A stretch of 64,000 bases of DNA from Branchinecta lynchi (Eukaryota > Arthropoda > Branchiopoda > Anostraca > Branchinectidae), in the NCBI GenBank assembly GCA_023053575.1, contig JAKZAP010000016.1, forward strand, positions 15,580,030-15,644,029, written 5' to 3'. A model generated the notes under the pieces. That model was not told where the DNA came from and searched no databases. It was given only the letters and a program-made list of their open reading frames with translations. A program made the position numbers and the translations under genes. This document shows, piece after piece, positions 11,214 to 24,319 of this stretch (positions are counted from its first letter, which is position 1; the number at the start of each line of letters is the position of its first letter).

Positions 11214-11799
11214 TTCATCATGGGTGACCCTGCAATTCCATACCCTTTTTTCTCAGATTACCTGAAACATCTCTACGCTTGAAGAATTTCTTTGCTACCC
11301 GACGGGTTGTCGACACGCTTCAAAAATTTCTAAACAACACAATAGCGGAAGTATTTCAGCCAGATCGGTCAAACCCAATCGACTTATAATCGGTACATCG
11401 GTTGAGAATCCACTGGTACAGGTTGGTTACAAAAGGAGTATGTAACACTTGGTTGGTGAAGGGTGACGCGCAAGCACTTGTGAAGGATGGTCATTAGCTT
11501 AATAATTTCAAAGTTTGAGAATTTCCGGGTAGTTTGATGTTAGTCCAATTTGGTCAATTGGTTTGTTGCTTCCTGTCCGGTATAATGTCACTCATACCCT
11601 GTTATCATAAGTTATGAATTATTCAAGTAATGTATGGATGGAGGGGTAAGGGTTTTCCCAGGTTACGGCAAAATAGAAAAAAAACAACAGTTCATCGCAT
11701 TTAATCGAAACCTAGAAGAAGGTGAAGCCAGGATAAGAACGTCTGGAGTGTAGGAGATTCCTGTATCTGCAAGGGTGCATAGATGCAATGCCATTGAGA

Positions 11800-11905
11800 G
11801 ATACAAGTAAGTAAGTAAGTAAGTAATTTGTAACCCTCCATTTTTGAAAAGCGGAGTCGGTGAAAGAAAATAAACAAAATACATAAAAAGACACACAAGT
11901 TTGTC
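11800..11905 (-). repeat. LINE/SINE 3' end with (TTAC)n tail, minus
   Basis: The tail aagtaagtaagtaagtaa at 11806-11826 precedes tttgtaaccctccatttttgaaaagcggagtcggtgaaag. On the minus strand this is the same 3' end as at 23160-23302 and 55320-55470 (ttactccgctttttcgaaat..tataaataaattactt). The source element body is missing. Confidence 0.65.
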
Positions 11906-12099
11906 GTTGATTTTTTAAAGCGATGAGGACACATCGAAAAGGACATTGAAAATATGCAACTAGGTGGAATAGGAGAAAAATAAAGAAGGATTGACAGATG
12001 TGACTGGGAGCCAAAAAAAACACGTGAAGAGGAAACCGAACTAAAAAATAGCAAAATCAGAGAAATTGAGAATCCCCTCCTTCTAAGTAAGTAGGTAGA

Positions 12100-12162
12100 A
12101 ACGTATTTATTAGTAGTAAGTAAGTAAGTAAATAAATTACTTACTTACTTACTTCCTTATTT
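12100..12162. repeat. (AAGT)n / (ACTT)n head-to-head microsatellite
   Basis: taagtaagtaagtaaataaattacttacttacttac is a palindrome in which two (TTAC)n retrotransposon tails meet head to head. Confidence 0.7.
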
Positions 12163-12333
12163 TTTATTTGAATCATTCAAAACTGAGGAGAAATGTATAA
12201 AAAGGAACAAGAACATGTCAATCAAACTCAAACACATTACAAGTATTCTTCACTTGGAACAAAACGGAGTAAAAAGAAAATAACGAAAAAAAAATACCAC
12301 CTTCTGGTGGTAAAGAGTTCCTATATGCGTCTA

Positions 12334-13035
12334 AAGGACGGCTCAGACGACGTTCGTAAAGTGCGTAAAGTCGTTCGCAAAGTTCGTAAAGTTGCTCCGT
12401 TAACCTTCCGTAAACCTTTACGGGAGCAGGCAAGAAGTTAAACTTTAGTTAACTTTTTCGTAAAGTTCGGAAGGTTGACCAATGGGAGAAGAGATCGGAA
12501 ATAAGATATTAAAATGTATTTTAAAATGGGGAATAAGAGAATGAAAATGATGTGATGATGATTCTTAGAGGTTTATATGCTGATTATAATAAGGTCGAAT
12601 AACTTGACACGTTATTTTGCAAGGATAATTATAAACAATTTGAATTTTTTTTAGAATGTGTTATTCTAGTTGGTTTCTGTCAGGTGAGTTGGGAAAAAAG
12701 AATTACTTATTGGATTAAATTGTTTTGAACTGATTTATTTAACTATATTATTTTTGTAATTGGATAATTTTTTTTATTTATTGGAGGTTCTTCCTGTATC
12801 TGGATATTAACCATGGCCCATGATGGCTTTTAGTGTTAAGAAATATCTATCTATGATTCATATATAATAATAATTATGTCTAACGATTAAATTTTTTTCT
12901 TTCTAGAACAAATTACAACAAACAATTCTCGTAATGTTATCTAGGTGAAATTCCCGTCTGAGCGGCGACAAACTTTCCGGAGCATACTTAGCGAAAAACT
13001 TTACGAACTTTACGAACGCCGTCTGAGTCGTCCTT
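12334..13035. mobile_element. fold-back MITE with GGACGGCTCAGACG ends
   Basis: The left end AAGGACGGCTCAGACGACGT and the reverse complement of the right end (AAGGACGACTCAGACGGCGT) match at 18 of 20. Subterminal TTCGTAAAGT words are repeated four to five times at the left and again inverted at the right. The centre is AT-rich and non-coding. Flanks show no convincing target duplication. Confidence 0.75.
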
Positions 13036-13179
13036 AAACTTGCCAATTTGGCTGTCACGGGGTAACCTACTATATCGTGGGCTCTCGCCCAGGTTGATGT
13101 AGCCTACTGATATTTTTTTTTTCTTTTTAGTTTATTGTTATCCCAGTGTCTGTTATTTATTTTGCCATTTCATAGCTCT

Positions 13180-13260
13180 AATAAAATGTAGCTGATTTAT
13201 CCGTTTTGTACCGTCAAATATGATTCGCAGTCAGCTTGGGCTCAAGGAATATCTTTCAAC
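13180..13260. repeat. U-family fragment
   Basis: TAAAATGTAGCTGATTTATCCGTTTTG followed by tcaaatatgattcgcagtcagcttgggctcaagga: the arm and junction part of a U repeat. Confidence 0.6.
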
Positions 13261-13477
13261 CGTGTTGGTCGTTTCTTAGTTTACATAGAAATAAATAAAA
13301 AAAAAAATGGATATCATGAAAATGGAAAAGTTCGGCTGAGTGAGCAGAAGGCCCAAATATCTGCACATCTGAAAGATAAAGCCTGGCTTTTTACCAATCC
13401 ACAGGAAGGGAGTTTTGTCAGTTTTCCTAACTGTTCTAGAAACCCGAAAAGAATTTTATTTAAAAAAAAAACCTCAC

Positions 13478-13642
13478 CTGTGCATTGGTCAGCTAGCTTT
13501 CTAATCCTGTCTAAAACAAGGTCAACGATTTCCTTTCCAACAGTATAATGTCCTCTGGCGTAGTTATTGGCGGCATCTTCTTTTCCACTAATTAGTTGTT
13601 CAGGGTGGAAGAGTTGCCGATAGGTGCCAGTCCTGACCTCGT
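13478..13642 (-). CDS. alpha-tubulin exon 3 (residues 76-130)
   Basis: Encodes [17 protein letters not shown].. to ..RKLADQCT, continuing alpha-tubulin from exon 2 and into exon 4. On the minus strand the acceptor tttttcag|AC and donor ACAG|GTGAGG are canonical. Asp76 is split G|AC across the exon 2/3 junction, and the first base of Gly131 closes the exon. The 54 full codons contain no stop. Differences from the usual animal sequence are conservative (for example Val for Ile near residues 110 and 115). The exon 3 to exon 4 intron spans 3599-13477 (9.9 kb) and is almost entirely repeats; the exon 2 to exon 3 intron spans 13643-17465. Confidence 0.96.
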
Positions 13643-13685
13643 CTGAAAAACAAAGATATATTTTATGCCCTAACTACCTGTACAG

Positions 13686-13925
13686 ACTGACGAGAACCCT
13701 TGCCAAGACGGGCCAAAAGATTGCGGTTAAACATCATAGCTGACTTTCCGTTTTTACTCACTGTTATAGTATATGTTTCCCAGTTAGCTTGGGCTCAAGG
13801 AGTATTTATGATGTTAAACATACAAAAAAAGAATGAAAACGAACCGCATCTGTTTTTTGGAGCTACAGCCTGAACAGGCCTCTTGCAAAGAGAGCCATCC
13901 TAGCTAATTCATCCGTTTTTTGGTC
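13686..13925. repeat. U-family repeat
   Basis: Contains CTGACGAGAACCCTTGCCAA, a diverged CGGGCC core, ccgtttt...cccagttagcttgggctcaagg and a second, more decayed core at 13865-13895. Lies just upstream (gene sense) of exon 3. Confidence 0.6.
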
Positions 13926-14510
13926 ATTTTTGGGATCCCAAAACGTAAGTTGAGGGATACCTATGACATCGCAAAAGTTGTCCGTCCGTCCGTCCATCTG
14001 TACGCACTATAACTCTCGAAGAGAATGGGATATTTTGATGAAACTTGGTATGAGGATTCTTTGGGTCAAGACTAAGGTTAAGTTCGTAGATGGGCTCTGT
14101 AACCCTACATTTAGGAGTGGGGGAGTGGGTTTAAATTGAGGGGCAAATCAAATATTTTTAAACAGATACTGTGATAGTCGATTATGGGGTAAGAAGGCAA
14201 GTTGAACACGATGGAGAAGACCATTTTGTCATCGGACAAGTAGTTCGCCCGGAATCCGGCCAAAACCGGAAATTTTGTTAAGAGTAGAAGTTTTATTTGA
14301 AGTTGATTAGATGTTCGATTTAGGGGTAAGAAGACATGCTTAACACTTGCGTGAAAACAATTTTCTACCCGGGCAAGTACTTCGCCCGAAATCTGGCCAA
14401 AACCGGAAAAAGTTAAAGTTTTATTTGTAGTTGGTTAACCGAGTAAATGTGTTCTTAAAGTGTAGCCTACAAATCTTTTGCCGGGTGAAGGTATTTTGGC
14501 TGTACCCCAT
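13926..14510 (+). mobile_element. family V element, copy 2 (truncated)
   Basis: Begins GGGATCCCAAAACGTAAGTT, then gagggatacctatgacatcgc, aaagttgtccgtccgtcc, agttcgcccggaatccggcc and two to three array units, then fades at about 14500. Opposite orientation to copies at 4670 and 20938. Confidence 0.75.
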
Positions 14511-15883
14511 GGCATGAGTAAGTAGGCTTCCTTTCAATTCCTAATTCACGTTTAAATCCGTTAAATATGTATATTTCGAATTAATTTGATACAGCGTCAT
14601 TCGAAAAATGAAACCAAAGATGAAGAAGTAAGGATTGCTTCAAAACTTTCAGATTGAACCTTTTTGAAGAACCTGAAAACAGAAGACAAAAAAAACAGGC
14701 AAAATTTTTTTGAGGCTAGCGATTGTAGATTATCGTCTAAAGAAAAGAACCTAGACGTGATTAGCCTTTCATCTATGAGAAAGCATTAATTAATCTTCTG
14801 GAATGGAAAAACTGCCAACAAGAAAAACCCTACAAAGTCAATTAGCTGAATTAGCGTGAGTTTTCAACTCGTTAACAACTGATAGAATTTCTAACAATTT
14901 GCAAACAAAAAACTAACGAAAACGCTAATGGATTAGTCGTGTTCATGCTGGAGAATAATTGCTTACCGCTACTAAAAAGCAAGCTTCCTGAAATTAAACC
15001 TAGATAGTATCGACACAATTAGGATATTTCGTGAATTCGCCATGAGTGAGAGGTTATTGTTAACTTGCTGGTATAATAGTCAGCTTATATCGATTATTAC
15101 ACCAGTATTCGACTTGTCTGCCCCTCAACTCCCGACTTTTGTCGAAACTCCCGTCTGATTCCCGACGTCAAAAAAATTAAAGAAAAACGAATGGGAAGAG
15201 GCAATTACGGGAGTCAGACAGCGCGAATTGTCGCGGTTGTCGCCTTTTATTTTATATCTTAAAACGGAATTCCGCTTCTCGTAAAAACTCTGTCTGGAGA
15301 CAATAATTAGTAGGCTGGTGTAGACTGATGTTCCGGGCCCTGCTTCAAAGATTTTGAATGTTGTGTTGCTACAATTTTCTTTTGTTACTCTGTCCTGTTG
15401 GGACAGAAATTAATAACAATAGCATGTAGAGGTGCCTTATTTTTGCAATATATTATTATTATTATTATTGTTATGTATTTATATGGAAGTATTTAGCTAT
15501 GACCCATCATGGTCAGAGGCACAAGGCCCAAGACGGAGTATTAAAAAAGAAAGAAAGGAGAGTAGATGTATAATATAGATGGCACTTTACACAAGGGACT
15601 TGTACCGTGACCAATACCATAAAGAATTTTTTCGAATATAATTTAGAAGTCTAGGACTCCGTTGTCGGAGCCACGTAGACAAACCAGGACCCGCAAGACG
15701 GGGGCTCATGGTGAAAACCAAATAAAACCAAATATATAATTTTTAATGGGAAAAAAAAAGAGGGCCTGGGTTCAAATCCCAGCTTAGGAGCATTTTTGTC
15801 TATCAGTGCACTAATTATATAAAAAAAAGAGTAGATGTAATTCACTCAAAATGAAGGGAAATAACAAACAAACATAACAGAAG

Positions 15884-16089
15884 CAGGCCCGTATCCAGGA
15901 ATTTATTTCGGGGGGTGGGGGTGCCTTTCGGGGTTTTTGTTTGCCTGCTGGTCGAACAAAAAAGTACAAAAACACATAGATCAGACGAAAGAGCCTATAA
16001 AAATGATAGTTTTTGTATGTTTTTTTTTTCTTGGAGGGGGGGGGGATGCGGTTCAACCCCCTAGCCCCCCCCCCCTGGATACGGCCTTC
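15884..16089. mobile_element. hAT-like MITE, GGCCCGTATCCAGG family, copy 2
   Basis: The left end CAGGCCCGTATCCAGGAATT pairs with the right end ..CCTGGATACGGCCTT. It carries the family's G and C homopolymers and agcctataaaaatgatagtttttgtatg core. AACATAA occurs on both sides but not at exactly corresponding positions, so the target duplication is uncertain. Confidence 0.75.
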
Positions 16090-16500
16090 AACATAAATGT
16101 GTTACAGTGCGTGGGTCACTCCGTATGCCACTCTTGAATAATCGACGAAAACTTGAAAGGCTGTTCTCCTTTACTTCCTGGCACAGACGACTATAGGCTG
16201 GGGCACTGGGCGCTAGGAATCTTCGCGCACTTGACTTAAGTGGAGGAGCAAGAATTGAGGTTGGTGCAATTCCTGACATGGATTCTTTTTTGTTTCTACT
16301 CCATCTGGGACGGACATATATTGATAACAAAACTATTGGATCAGTCTTAATAATGCCAGAACTTTATTTTTGTGCGCCTTGTGCGGGAATAAATTGATAA
16401 TAATAATTATTGGTTAGTCTTGCTAACGCAAGTCAGTCATGTCCAGCTTTTGCCACTGGTCAAGTGATTTTGTGATTGATCGGCATTTTCTCTAGGGATC

Positions 16501-16708
16501 GACTAAAAAGAGGCATGGTTTGGCGCAAGAGGCACGAGTAATAAAAAGAGATTAGCGAATAGTAGAAGTAGACAAGTAAGTGAGAGTTCGTAACGCCGGA
16601 GACTAAAAGAAGGCACGTTAGAACATTGTTTCTGCCTCTCAATCTGAAGCGGGCACTTTTAGTTTGTAGGGCCTATTTTTAGTACTCGTGCCGTTCCTCT
16701 TTTTAGTC
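16501..16708. repeat. inverted repeat with GACTAAAAAGAGG ends
   Basis: GACTAAAAAGAGG at 16501 and CCTCTTTTTAGTC at 16696-16708 pair; GCACGAGTA(A)TAAAAA and its complement lie next inward, and further ACTAAAAG/CTTTTAGT words are inside. Probably a small MITE. Confidence 0.6.
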
Positions 16709-17364
16709 AATCTACCTTTCTGTCATTTTCAAAGTTTCGAAAAAAACAACGTCATGGACAAAACTGAATGACTCTATTACATTCCCCGTGTTCCTAAACA
16801 CCCACATAATAGTCAAATGGCACGTTTTGTACACACAATCTGCAAAATTGCACAACAAGAGTAAAACGCTGATTCGACCGCATATGAAAGGTAGACCTCG
16901 AACCAAAAACTCTGGGAATGTCACACAATACGCCATTTAAAGAGGGTCTCAAAATACGTTGTTTCTTCTTAAACCCAACTCCACTCTGGATATCATGATA
17001 CCAGCAACCTTTTCATTTAAGAAAATGCTATTCACACTGACAGGAACGCACGTATATCCACGTTACCAAAAAGTTGGCAAACAAAGGCGCGAACAACTTA
17101 TTTCATTCCGTAATTACCATTTTAGGGCATCATTTAAGACCCGAAAATGGGCTTTGTTTGAAGATGGGTGCTTATTTCAGTACGTAATGCAAATCATACA
17201 CTTACATAAAAAGTTTAAAGCAATGGAAAGGTAATCAGTTTGAGCTCGTAAGCAATGTGGGTTGTTTTGTAAAAATAGGTGCTTATTTTTAGCTCAGCAC
17301 GGAGACACAGATTTACTAGATACTTCAGACACAGTGTAGAGCAAGAAACTTCAGAATCAGGCTA

Positions 17365-18353
<989 letters not shown>

Positions 18354-19850
18354 GCACCATAATCAGACTATCTCTTTTTTATATCAACCGGTAGTCCCGC
18401 GCCACAGCCTTGTTGATATCAATCCGGTCAACTGTTTATACAAGACCAGACATAAATTTATTCGACACTCCACTGATCGTTCAGTATAAGGAAATAGATT
18501 TTAGGTTTGTATTTGCAAATAATTTAAAAAGAAGCCGAGTGTAGCGAAGCCATGTTTTGTTTCAAACGTTTATTTCAAGCGAAACATTACGCGTATACAT
18601 TATTTTTTCTTTATTTTTGGCATGTATACGATCAACGAAGTATTAATCTATGGCCTCAAAAGGCGTCATAAATCACCCAATGGCAGAAAATAAGAAGACC
18701 CCTTTATCCTGTTATCAAAATAATTGACGCCGTAATAAATTTATATTTAACCAGTGCGAAAAAACGCAAAAGAGAAACGAGAAGAAATGAAGTTGTGCTA
18801 TGTGCAGGAGTTTCAGACGTGGGCGAAACTTAGATAAGGCCTGGTTAGATGTTATCATCCGATCTACTAAGAGCATCAAATGACGAAGAAAATAAACTTA
18901 GATAAAACAAAATTTAGTCAAATTTATCCACACATTTTTAGGGTGTTTCAGTTGGGAATGTTATCCAGATATTCTTGAGTCTAAGTGTGATAATTTTCTT
19001 CTCCGAAGGTGCGTAGTTCTGTCATTCTGTCGATCTTTTTTGTGTAGTTTATTCGTCGAGTTTGGCGGACAGAAATAAAAAACAAGAATAATAATTGACT
19101 TGTCTGCTAAATCCTTCATCTAACAAACAAATCTTGGTGTACTCTCCTAGAACTAACACTCCAGTAAACGATTCAGATTAGTGCATACGTGAATCCAAAG
19201 GAATTCTCGGATTCGAATGTTCGAACGCGACAGAAATTCAAAAAGATTTTCAATCGGAATTTCGCATTCGATTGCGAAAACTTGAGACTACCGTTATTTT
19301 TACGGAAGTGGCTCAAATGGTGGGAATAAACGGTCCAGGCATATTTTCGTGTTCTCTTCGAGGTGTTGCCCACTCTCGATTTTAGCGTACAGCAGGTGCC
19401 GGCACTAGCTGCCACGTGTTTGTACATTAGAATCAGCATGTTTAAGGAGCGGAAATTGCCTAATGTATGATCGGCACCGGTGCTGGCACTGTTGGTTCTG
19501 GTCGGTGACGGGGAAGGGTGTACAACAGGTGCCGGGAGAATAGAGCCCCTTGGTTCTATTGTTCTTAAAAGTGTCTCAACAAGATTCCAGAACAGGGCAC
19601 TCAAGCTTCCTCATTGTTTCCAGTGTTCTGCCATGGTGTACTTGTCTCATGCGCCTTTCATATATCGTGCCAAAAGAAATCGAGGAATGCGAAACCCGAA
19701 GAGATGTTCACGTGTTCTCTTCCAGACATTGAGATTCAGGGCCCCTAGACAGTTAACAGAGTTGGGGCCAGTCTAGTACACTAAGCCCTTTTTTTATACC
19801 CATGCTCAAACCCTGGGGCATGCTGGCAGGGGTGTGGGGTTCGCGCCCCT
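18354..19850. other. no supported gene
   Basis: A 143-codon minus frame at 19173-19604 and a 98-codon plus frame at 19480-19776 overlap in opposite strands and resemble nothing I know. Treat as unsupported. 18540-18800 is AT-rich with no repeat boundary. Confidence 0.4.
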
Positions 19851-19877
19851 TCATAGACACGACACTACGTAGACACG

Positions 19878-19995
19878 TCAGTACCCCCCCCCCCCCCGAA
19901 ACATACAAAAATACTCATTTTATAGGCTTTTTCCTCTGATTTATGTCTTCCCCCCCCCCCCCCCCGAAATAAATTCCTGGATACGGGCCTGACCG
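19878..19995. mobile_element. hAT-like MITE, GGCCCGTATCCAGG family, right-end copy
   Basis: C-run, gaaacatacaaaaatactcattttataggc, second C-run, then CCTGGATACGGGCCTG. Only the right terminal repeat is recognisable. Confidence 0.65.
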
Positions 19996-20044
19996 TACCT
20001 CGAACGACACTATGTAGACACGCCAGTACGTCGAACGAAACTAT

Positions 20045-20297
20045 GAGCGTGTTCCACCCTTCTAACAATAGTTACTATTAGTTACTATTTCCGTTACATC
20101 CTCACGAAAAGTTACTACGCTGACCGTTCCAACCTTGAAGCGTAGTAACTACGCATCTCTGTAACGTGATTGGTCGGATTCACCCCTGGCGTGAAATCCT
20201 GCTGAAAAATAGAAAAATCGTTCCAGCCTTGACTGCAAAAAGCCAGAATTCGTGACGTCATGCGTAGTAACTACGGTAACTAGGGTGGAACACGCTC
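20045..20297. mobile_element. MITE with 16-bp ends and 3-bp target duplication, copy 2
   Basis: Perfect ends GAGCGTGTTCCACCCT / AGGGTGGAACACGCTC flanked by TAT on both sides (20042-20044, 20298-20300). Inverted relative to the copy at 8169 and missing an internal segment. Confidence 0.9.
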
Positions 20298-20649
20298 TAT
20301 GTAGACACGCCAGTACGTCGAACGACACCACGTAGACACGTCAGTAAGAGCCGATACTACGTCGAAAATCAAAAACTGTCTACGTATTGTCAGTACTCAT
20401 ACTGTCGTGTCCCTGTAGTGACGTGTCCATGTACTGACACTTTTTTCGCTTCGATATTCTGCCGTGTCTTCGTAGTATCGTGTCTACGTAGGGACATCAT
20501 CCCGGGGTGTGTAGTCATACGTATGTGTATAGTACACAACAATGTCAAGGTCAAAGTGAAATCCTGGTTTGTTTAGTTACCAAAGTACTGTGTACTGCAA
20601 AGTAGCCTACTGTGCCAGTGAAGGGTGGTATAAACCGGCATTTGAAGTT

Positions 20650-20825
20650 TGTTTGTTTTTATCTTATTTTACTGGTGGATTCCAAGTGAGGTATTTTTTG
20701 TATCACTGTATATATTCAACTTATTTTAACCCCTTAACTCTAATGGTCAAGATATTTAGTGCCGATTCGGCGCTACGAGTTGGATCAATAAAATTATGTT
20801 TATCTACCAATCTATCTATCTATTA
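20650..20825 (+). repeat. LINE 3' end with (TCTA)n tail
   Basis: AT-rich 3'-UTR-like sequence, then gatcaataaaattatgtttatctaccaatctatctatctatta. AATAAA-like signal followed by a short tandem tail is typical of a non-LTR 3' end. Confidence 0.55.
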
Positions 20826-20937
20826 GAACCACCCTGAGGGACAAGTGGTACGCATACATATGAGTACCATGCTCGCCACTACAGCAAGCCCCAAGGTTTG
20901 CACATGATTTGAAGTCCCCTTTTTGGTAAACTAACAA

Positions 20938-22112
20938 AAAAGACCAAAGGTTCCGATCGGATCCCAGAATTTTAACATTTGCTCCAGGCTGTTCGGTCTT
21001 GTAGATATTCGGTCTTCAACAGACTTCTTAAAAAAATTTCCTTTAAAAATTCAGAAACAGATCAAGGCCAATGGTAATAATCGGAGAAAACAAAGTTCGT
21101 ATTTGACAGTGCAAAACGGATACACCAGCTGAATTTCACCAAGTTCAGATGTATTCAGAGATCCATTGTAGAGTAGAGTAGAGATACATTTATTAAAAAA
21201 ACAGACACTATTCGCCTTTCGTCTTCCAAGAAAGGCAATAAACCTTGGAAGGGCAAGCGATGTAATTCATTTATAATCATTCACTGCGCTGTCAGATAGT
21301 CAGATATGGGTTCAGCATATGGTTTACCCTATATCCTAAATCGTATTCCTTCCTTCCTTACTTCTACCCAACTTCCAGTCTCGGCCGAATTTCGGACAAA
21401 CTACTTTTCTGGCAAAAAACTAAAGCTCTAAAACAAATTCAGCGTATGTTCTTGCCCCTACATCGAACCTCTAATCAACTCTGGATTAAACTTTCACTTT
21501 TGACAAATTTTCCGGTTTCAGCCGAACTCGAGCAATCTATAAGTCCGGTGAGAAACAATTGTCATATACGAATTCAGCATGTCTTCTTACCCGTAAGTCG
21601 AACATAAAATTTAAATACGACTTTTACTTATACAAATTCTCCGGTTTTGGCCGGATTCTGGACGAACTAATTGTCCGGCGAGAAAATAATTTTCAATTTC
21701 TGACTCAGCATTTCTCCTTTCCCCTAAATTGAACCTCTAATCAACTTCAGAATAAACTTTTGCTTTTCATAAATTTTCCGGTTCTCGCCGGATTTCGGGT
21801 GAACTATTTGTCCGGCGAGGAAATAAATTTATATTCGGATTTAGCATGTGTCCTTACCCTTAATTCGACGATTCCTTAGCTTTTAAAAAATATTTTTGTT
21901 CCCCTTAATTTCAAGCCCCTCCCCTACCCCTAAATATAGGGATACACAGCCCATTCTTTGACCTAAAGAGCCCTCGTGCCAAGTTTGATCAAAATATATC
22001 TACCCCTTCGAGAGTTACCGTGCAAACAGACGTACGGATGCATGGACAGACGGATAACTTTTGCGATGTCATAGGTATCCCTCCACTTACGTTTTGGGAT
22101 TCCAAAAACAAA
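20938..22112 (-). mobile_element. family V element, copy 3, with a nested LINE tail
   Basis: Starts agaccaaaggttccgatcgg and ends cacttacgttttgggattcc. Array units near 21370, 21500, 21640 and 21775 carry tttccggttt..ggccgga and gtccggcgagaaaata words. A minus-strand LINE tail (gagtagagtagagatacattt, 21170-21260) interrupts its left part, and a U arm lies at 21098-21140. Confidence 0.78.
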
Positions 22113-23159
22113 CTTTACTTTCATTTTTGTATTTATCCACCGTACTTGGCGTTTAGAAAATAGACAAGCAGACTTTGAAATTAATGAAAGAAAAAGGTAC
22201 GAGCTATGATTTTTTTTTTTTTTAAGACTTAATTTTTTCAATTCACCACTTCGGTCACGGCACGGGGTCCTTCCTGAGGTCGGGTACCTTGGAAGTTATC
22301 TAGTTTGCCTAGGAAAAATTTTGCCACTGGCTCTTGGCGTACAAGGTCCAGCCCCTTCAACTAGCCTCCACGCTTCTTATTATGCACCAGGGCGAGCAGT
22401 TGGCATCTCCTCTAGATCACTGCAGAAAATAAAAGGGACCAGGAGCATTTAAGAAAAAGAAGGAAACAAAAACAACAGAAAGCAGACAAGGGCCACCACA
22501 AAAGCAAAGACTCGCACAACCTTGTAAGCATGCCTGTTACAAAAGCTAAGGGCCCGTGATGGTTTGGTCACTGTTCGCGAATACCATACAAGTGTGACGT
22601 TATCTATAGCGGCATGGGATCGAGGATCTACCATATGGTTTCATTGTTCCTAGGACTTTTTATAAATGTAAACGCGTCCTACACCTAGCTGGCAGGTCAG
22701 CTCCATCTCGAGATATATTTAACAAAAGTTACAAACTACAGTTTGTTGTGTACAGCGCTAAATAATTTAAGTAACTGTGGCGTCACACTTGTCCAGTATT
22801 CCGACTAGATTTAAACTACACCCTCAAGTTTGCTATTGCAACAATTCCCCATATATAATTCACAGCCGTAGTTCCTACTAGTCCCCCTAAGGATGATCGC
22901 ATCATCAACATTCACCCAAATCTCTGCTGAAACATGCGCTTAAATTAGTATCCTACTTCGGAAGAAGAAATTTTGCCAAGCAGTCTGAATGAGTCAAGGG
23001 AGGCGGAAACGAGACTAATACGCTAGGAGCGCTTAGCTGGTAGGCCGACCTCGGGCCGATTTGTCGGCGATCATCCCGTCCATAAGTGAGGTGCCCGGTT
23101 AGTGCCATGGGTGATTAGCATGCAAAAGTGGGACCAAGCTTAATTACGAAAAACGTTGT
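22113..23159. other. no recognisable feature
   Basis: No coding similarity or clear repeat found; a TATA-like and mixed-composition stretch only. Confidence 0.4.
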
Positions 23160-23302
23160 AATCTTGTAATCCACTGCTTCCTGATCGAAGATTGAAAATG
23201 AAGTGTCTTTTTCTGTGTGTTTATGTGTTTTGTTGATTTTCTTTATTTACTACGCCTTTTCAAAATGGCGGGTCATAAATAAATTACTTACTTACTTACT
23301 TT
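23160..23302 (+). repeat. LINE/SINE 3' end with (ACTT)n tail
   Basis: cactgcttcctgatcgaagattgaaaat..tttactacgccttttcaaaatggcgggtcataaataaattacttacttacttact. Same 3' end as at 55320 and 44740. Confidence 0.7.
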
Positions 23303-23339
23303 GGGCATAAGTATTGTTATCCCAAGCTCATTGCGAATC

Positions 23340-23650
23340 ATGTTTGATGGTGCTAATAAATTATAAATTTAAAGTTTTTGTTTTTACCCCTTTTCTTTGT
23401 TTCCTTTCTTTTGTTAATTTTGATATTGATAGTAGAAACTGCAGAGTATTTTTTTCCTTTTCTCTTTTCTTGACAAATCCAACTAATATTTTGATTCTGT
23501 TTGTTTTTTGTTATTATTTTACTATTATTATTATCTATTATTGTTTTAATATAATATATGATGCCCTGGTTGACCCGGCACGAATTATTATGCTTTCTAG
23601 CCAGGTTAATTATATGAGTTGTGTATTTTTGTTTAAATACAAATAGATCA
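23340..23650 (+). repeat. AT-rich 3'-UTR-like retrotransposon fragment
   Basis: A pyrimidine-rich stretch, attattattatctattattg, then gatgccctggttgacccggcacg and ctagccagg, ending in aaatacaaataga. The hydrophobic frame across it reflects T-richness, not a membrane protein. Confidence 0.45.
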
Positions 23651-24319
23651 AACTGACTTCGGCCGAAATAAAGCCCATCATCAAGCATCTTGGAGCATAC
23701 CCCCCAAACCTTTCGCCATGAAAAATCATGGGCCCTTGTCCACACGAACGCAACAAACTAAAAGCAAACACTCACCACAACATCAAGTCTACAAATTGCC
23801 GCACCGGATACTCGAAAATTTTAAATGTCTTACCGGCATGTTTTACGATTATTATTCCTCCTTTTTCAAACCTAAACTATCCTTACCATTCTCCGTCCGA
23901 ATAGCGACTGATCCAAGCTTACTTGGAGAAGTTAAGTCTTTGCCTTTCTGTTCACTTGATTGGTCACCTGTGAAACCGAAATTGCCGGCAATGCAGTGAA
24001 GTATTACGTGAAATTACGGATGGCGACGCAGATCCGTCCGGTTGACCTAAGAAGCTGAAGTGGATTGCAAGCATGACAAAGTGCTAAATTGCTAGTAACC
24101 ACAAAATAAATAATTTGGGTTTCAACGTCAGGCATCTTACAAAATAGTTTTGAAGTTCTAACACAATAAATTTCAACCATGAAACTGATTGGCCAATCAA
24201 TCTTTTATTTCTTACTCTATATTTCGTTCGTTCGTAGTCGCACAATTAACCAGAATCCGACCGGACTAGCCATTCGAGGCGAGAATATATAGTATTTCAT
24301 GGTTCGATGTGTTTTGTTT
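23651..24319. other. no supported gene
   Basis: No repeat recognised. The minus strand contains AGAATG|GTAAGG at 23880-23890, a possible ATG-only exon (see findings), but this is weak. Confidence 0.3.

Larger units (their letters stand above)
3599..13477 (-). other. alpha-tubulin intron 3 (9.9 kb, repeat-filled)
   Basis: The interval between exons 3 and 4, delimited by canonical splice sites. It is occupied by the repeats listed separately: a hAT-like MITE at 4132, V element at 4670, MITE at 5892, fold-back at 6466, 3-bp-TSD MITE at 8169, U repeats at 8.75-9.4 kb and fold-back at 12334. Stretches 9410-10670 and 10730-11775 contain nothing I recognise beyond AT-rich sequence and repeated 'cttgtc' words around 10790-10940. 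Confidence 0.9.
19852..20500. repeat. palindromic array of CACTACGTAGACACGTCAGT words with two nested MITEs
   Basis: Units of the type acactacgtagacacgtcagtac and cgtcgaacgac recur at 19860, 20005, 20298 and 20330, then appear inverted at 20400-20490 (gtagtgacgtgtccatgtactg; cgtgtctacgtaggg). Interrupted by a hAT-like fragment (19878-19995) and by the MITE at 20045. Confidence 0.7.

Noticed and set aside
19173..19604. 143-codon minus-strand gene
   Set aside because: Overlaps another open frame, low complexity of similarity, no recognisable domain, no splice context.
23314..23646. Small membrane protein (hydrophobic frame)
   Set aside because: T-rich 3'-UTR-like retrotransposon sequence gives Phe/Leu/Ile codons by composition.
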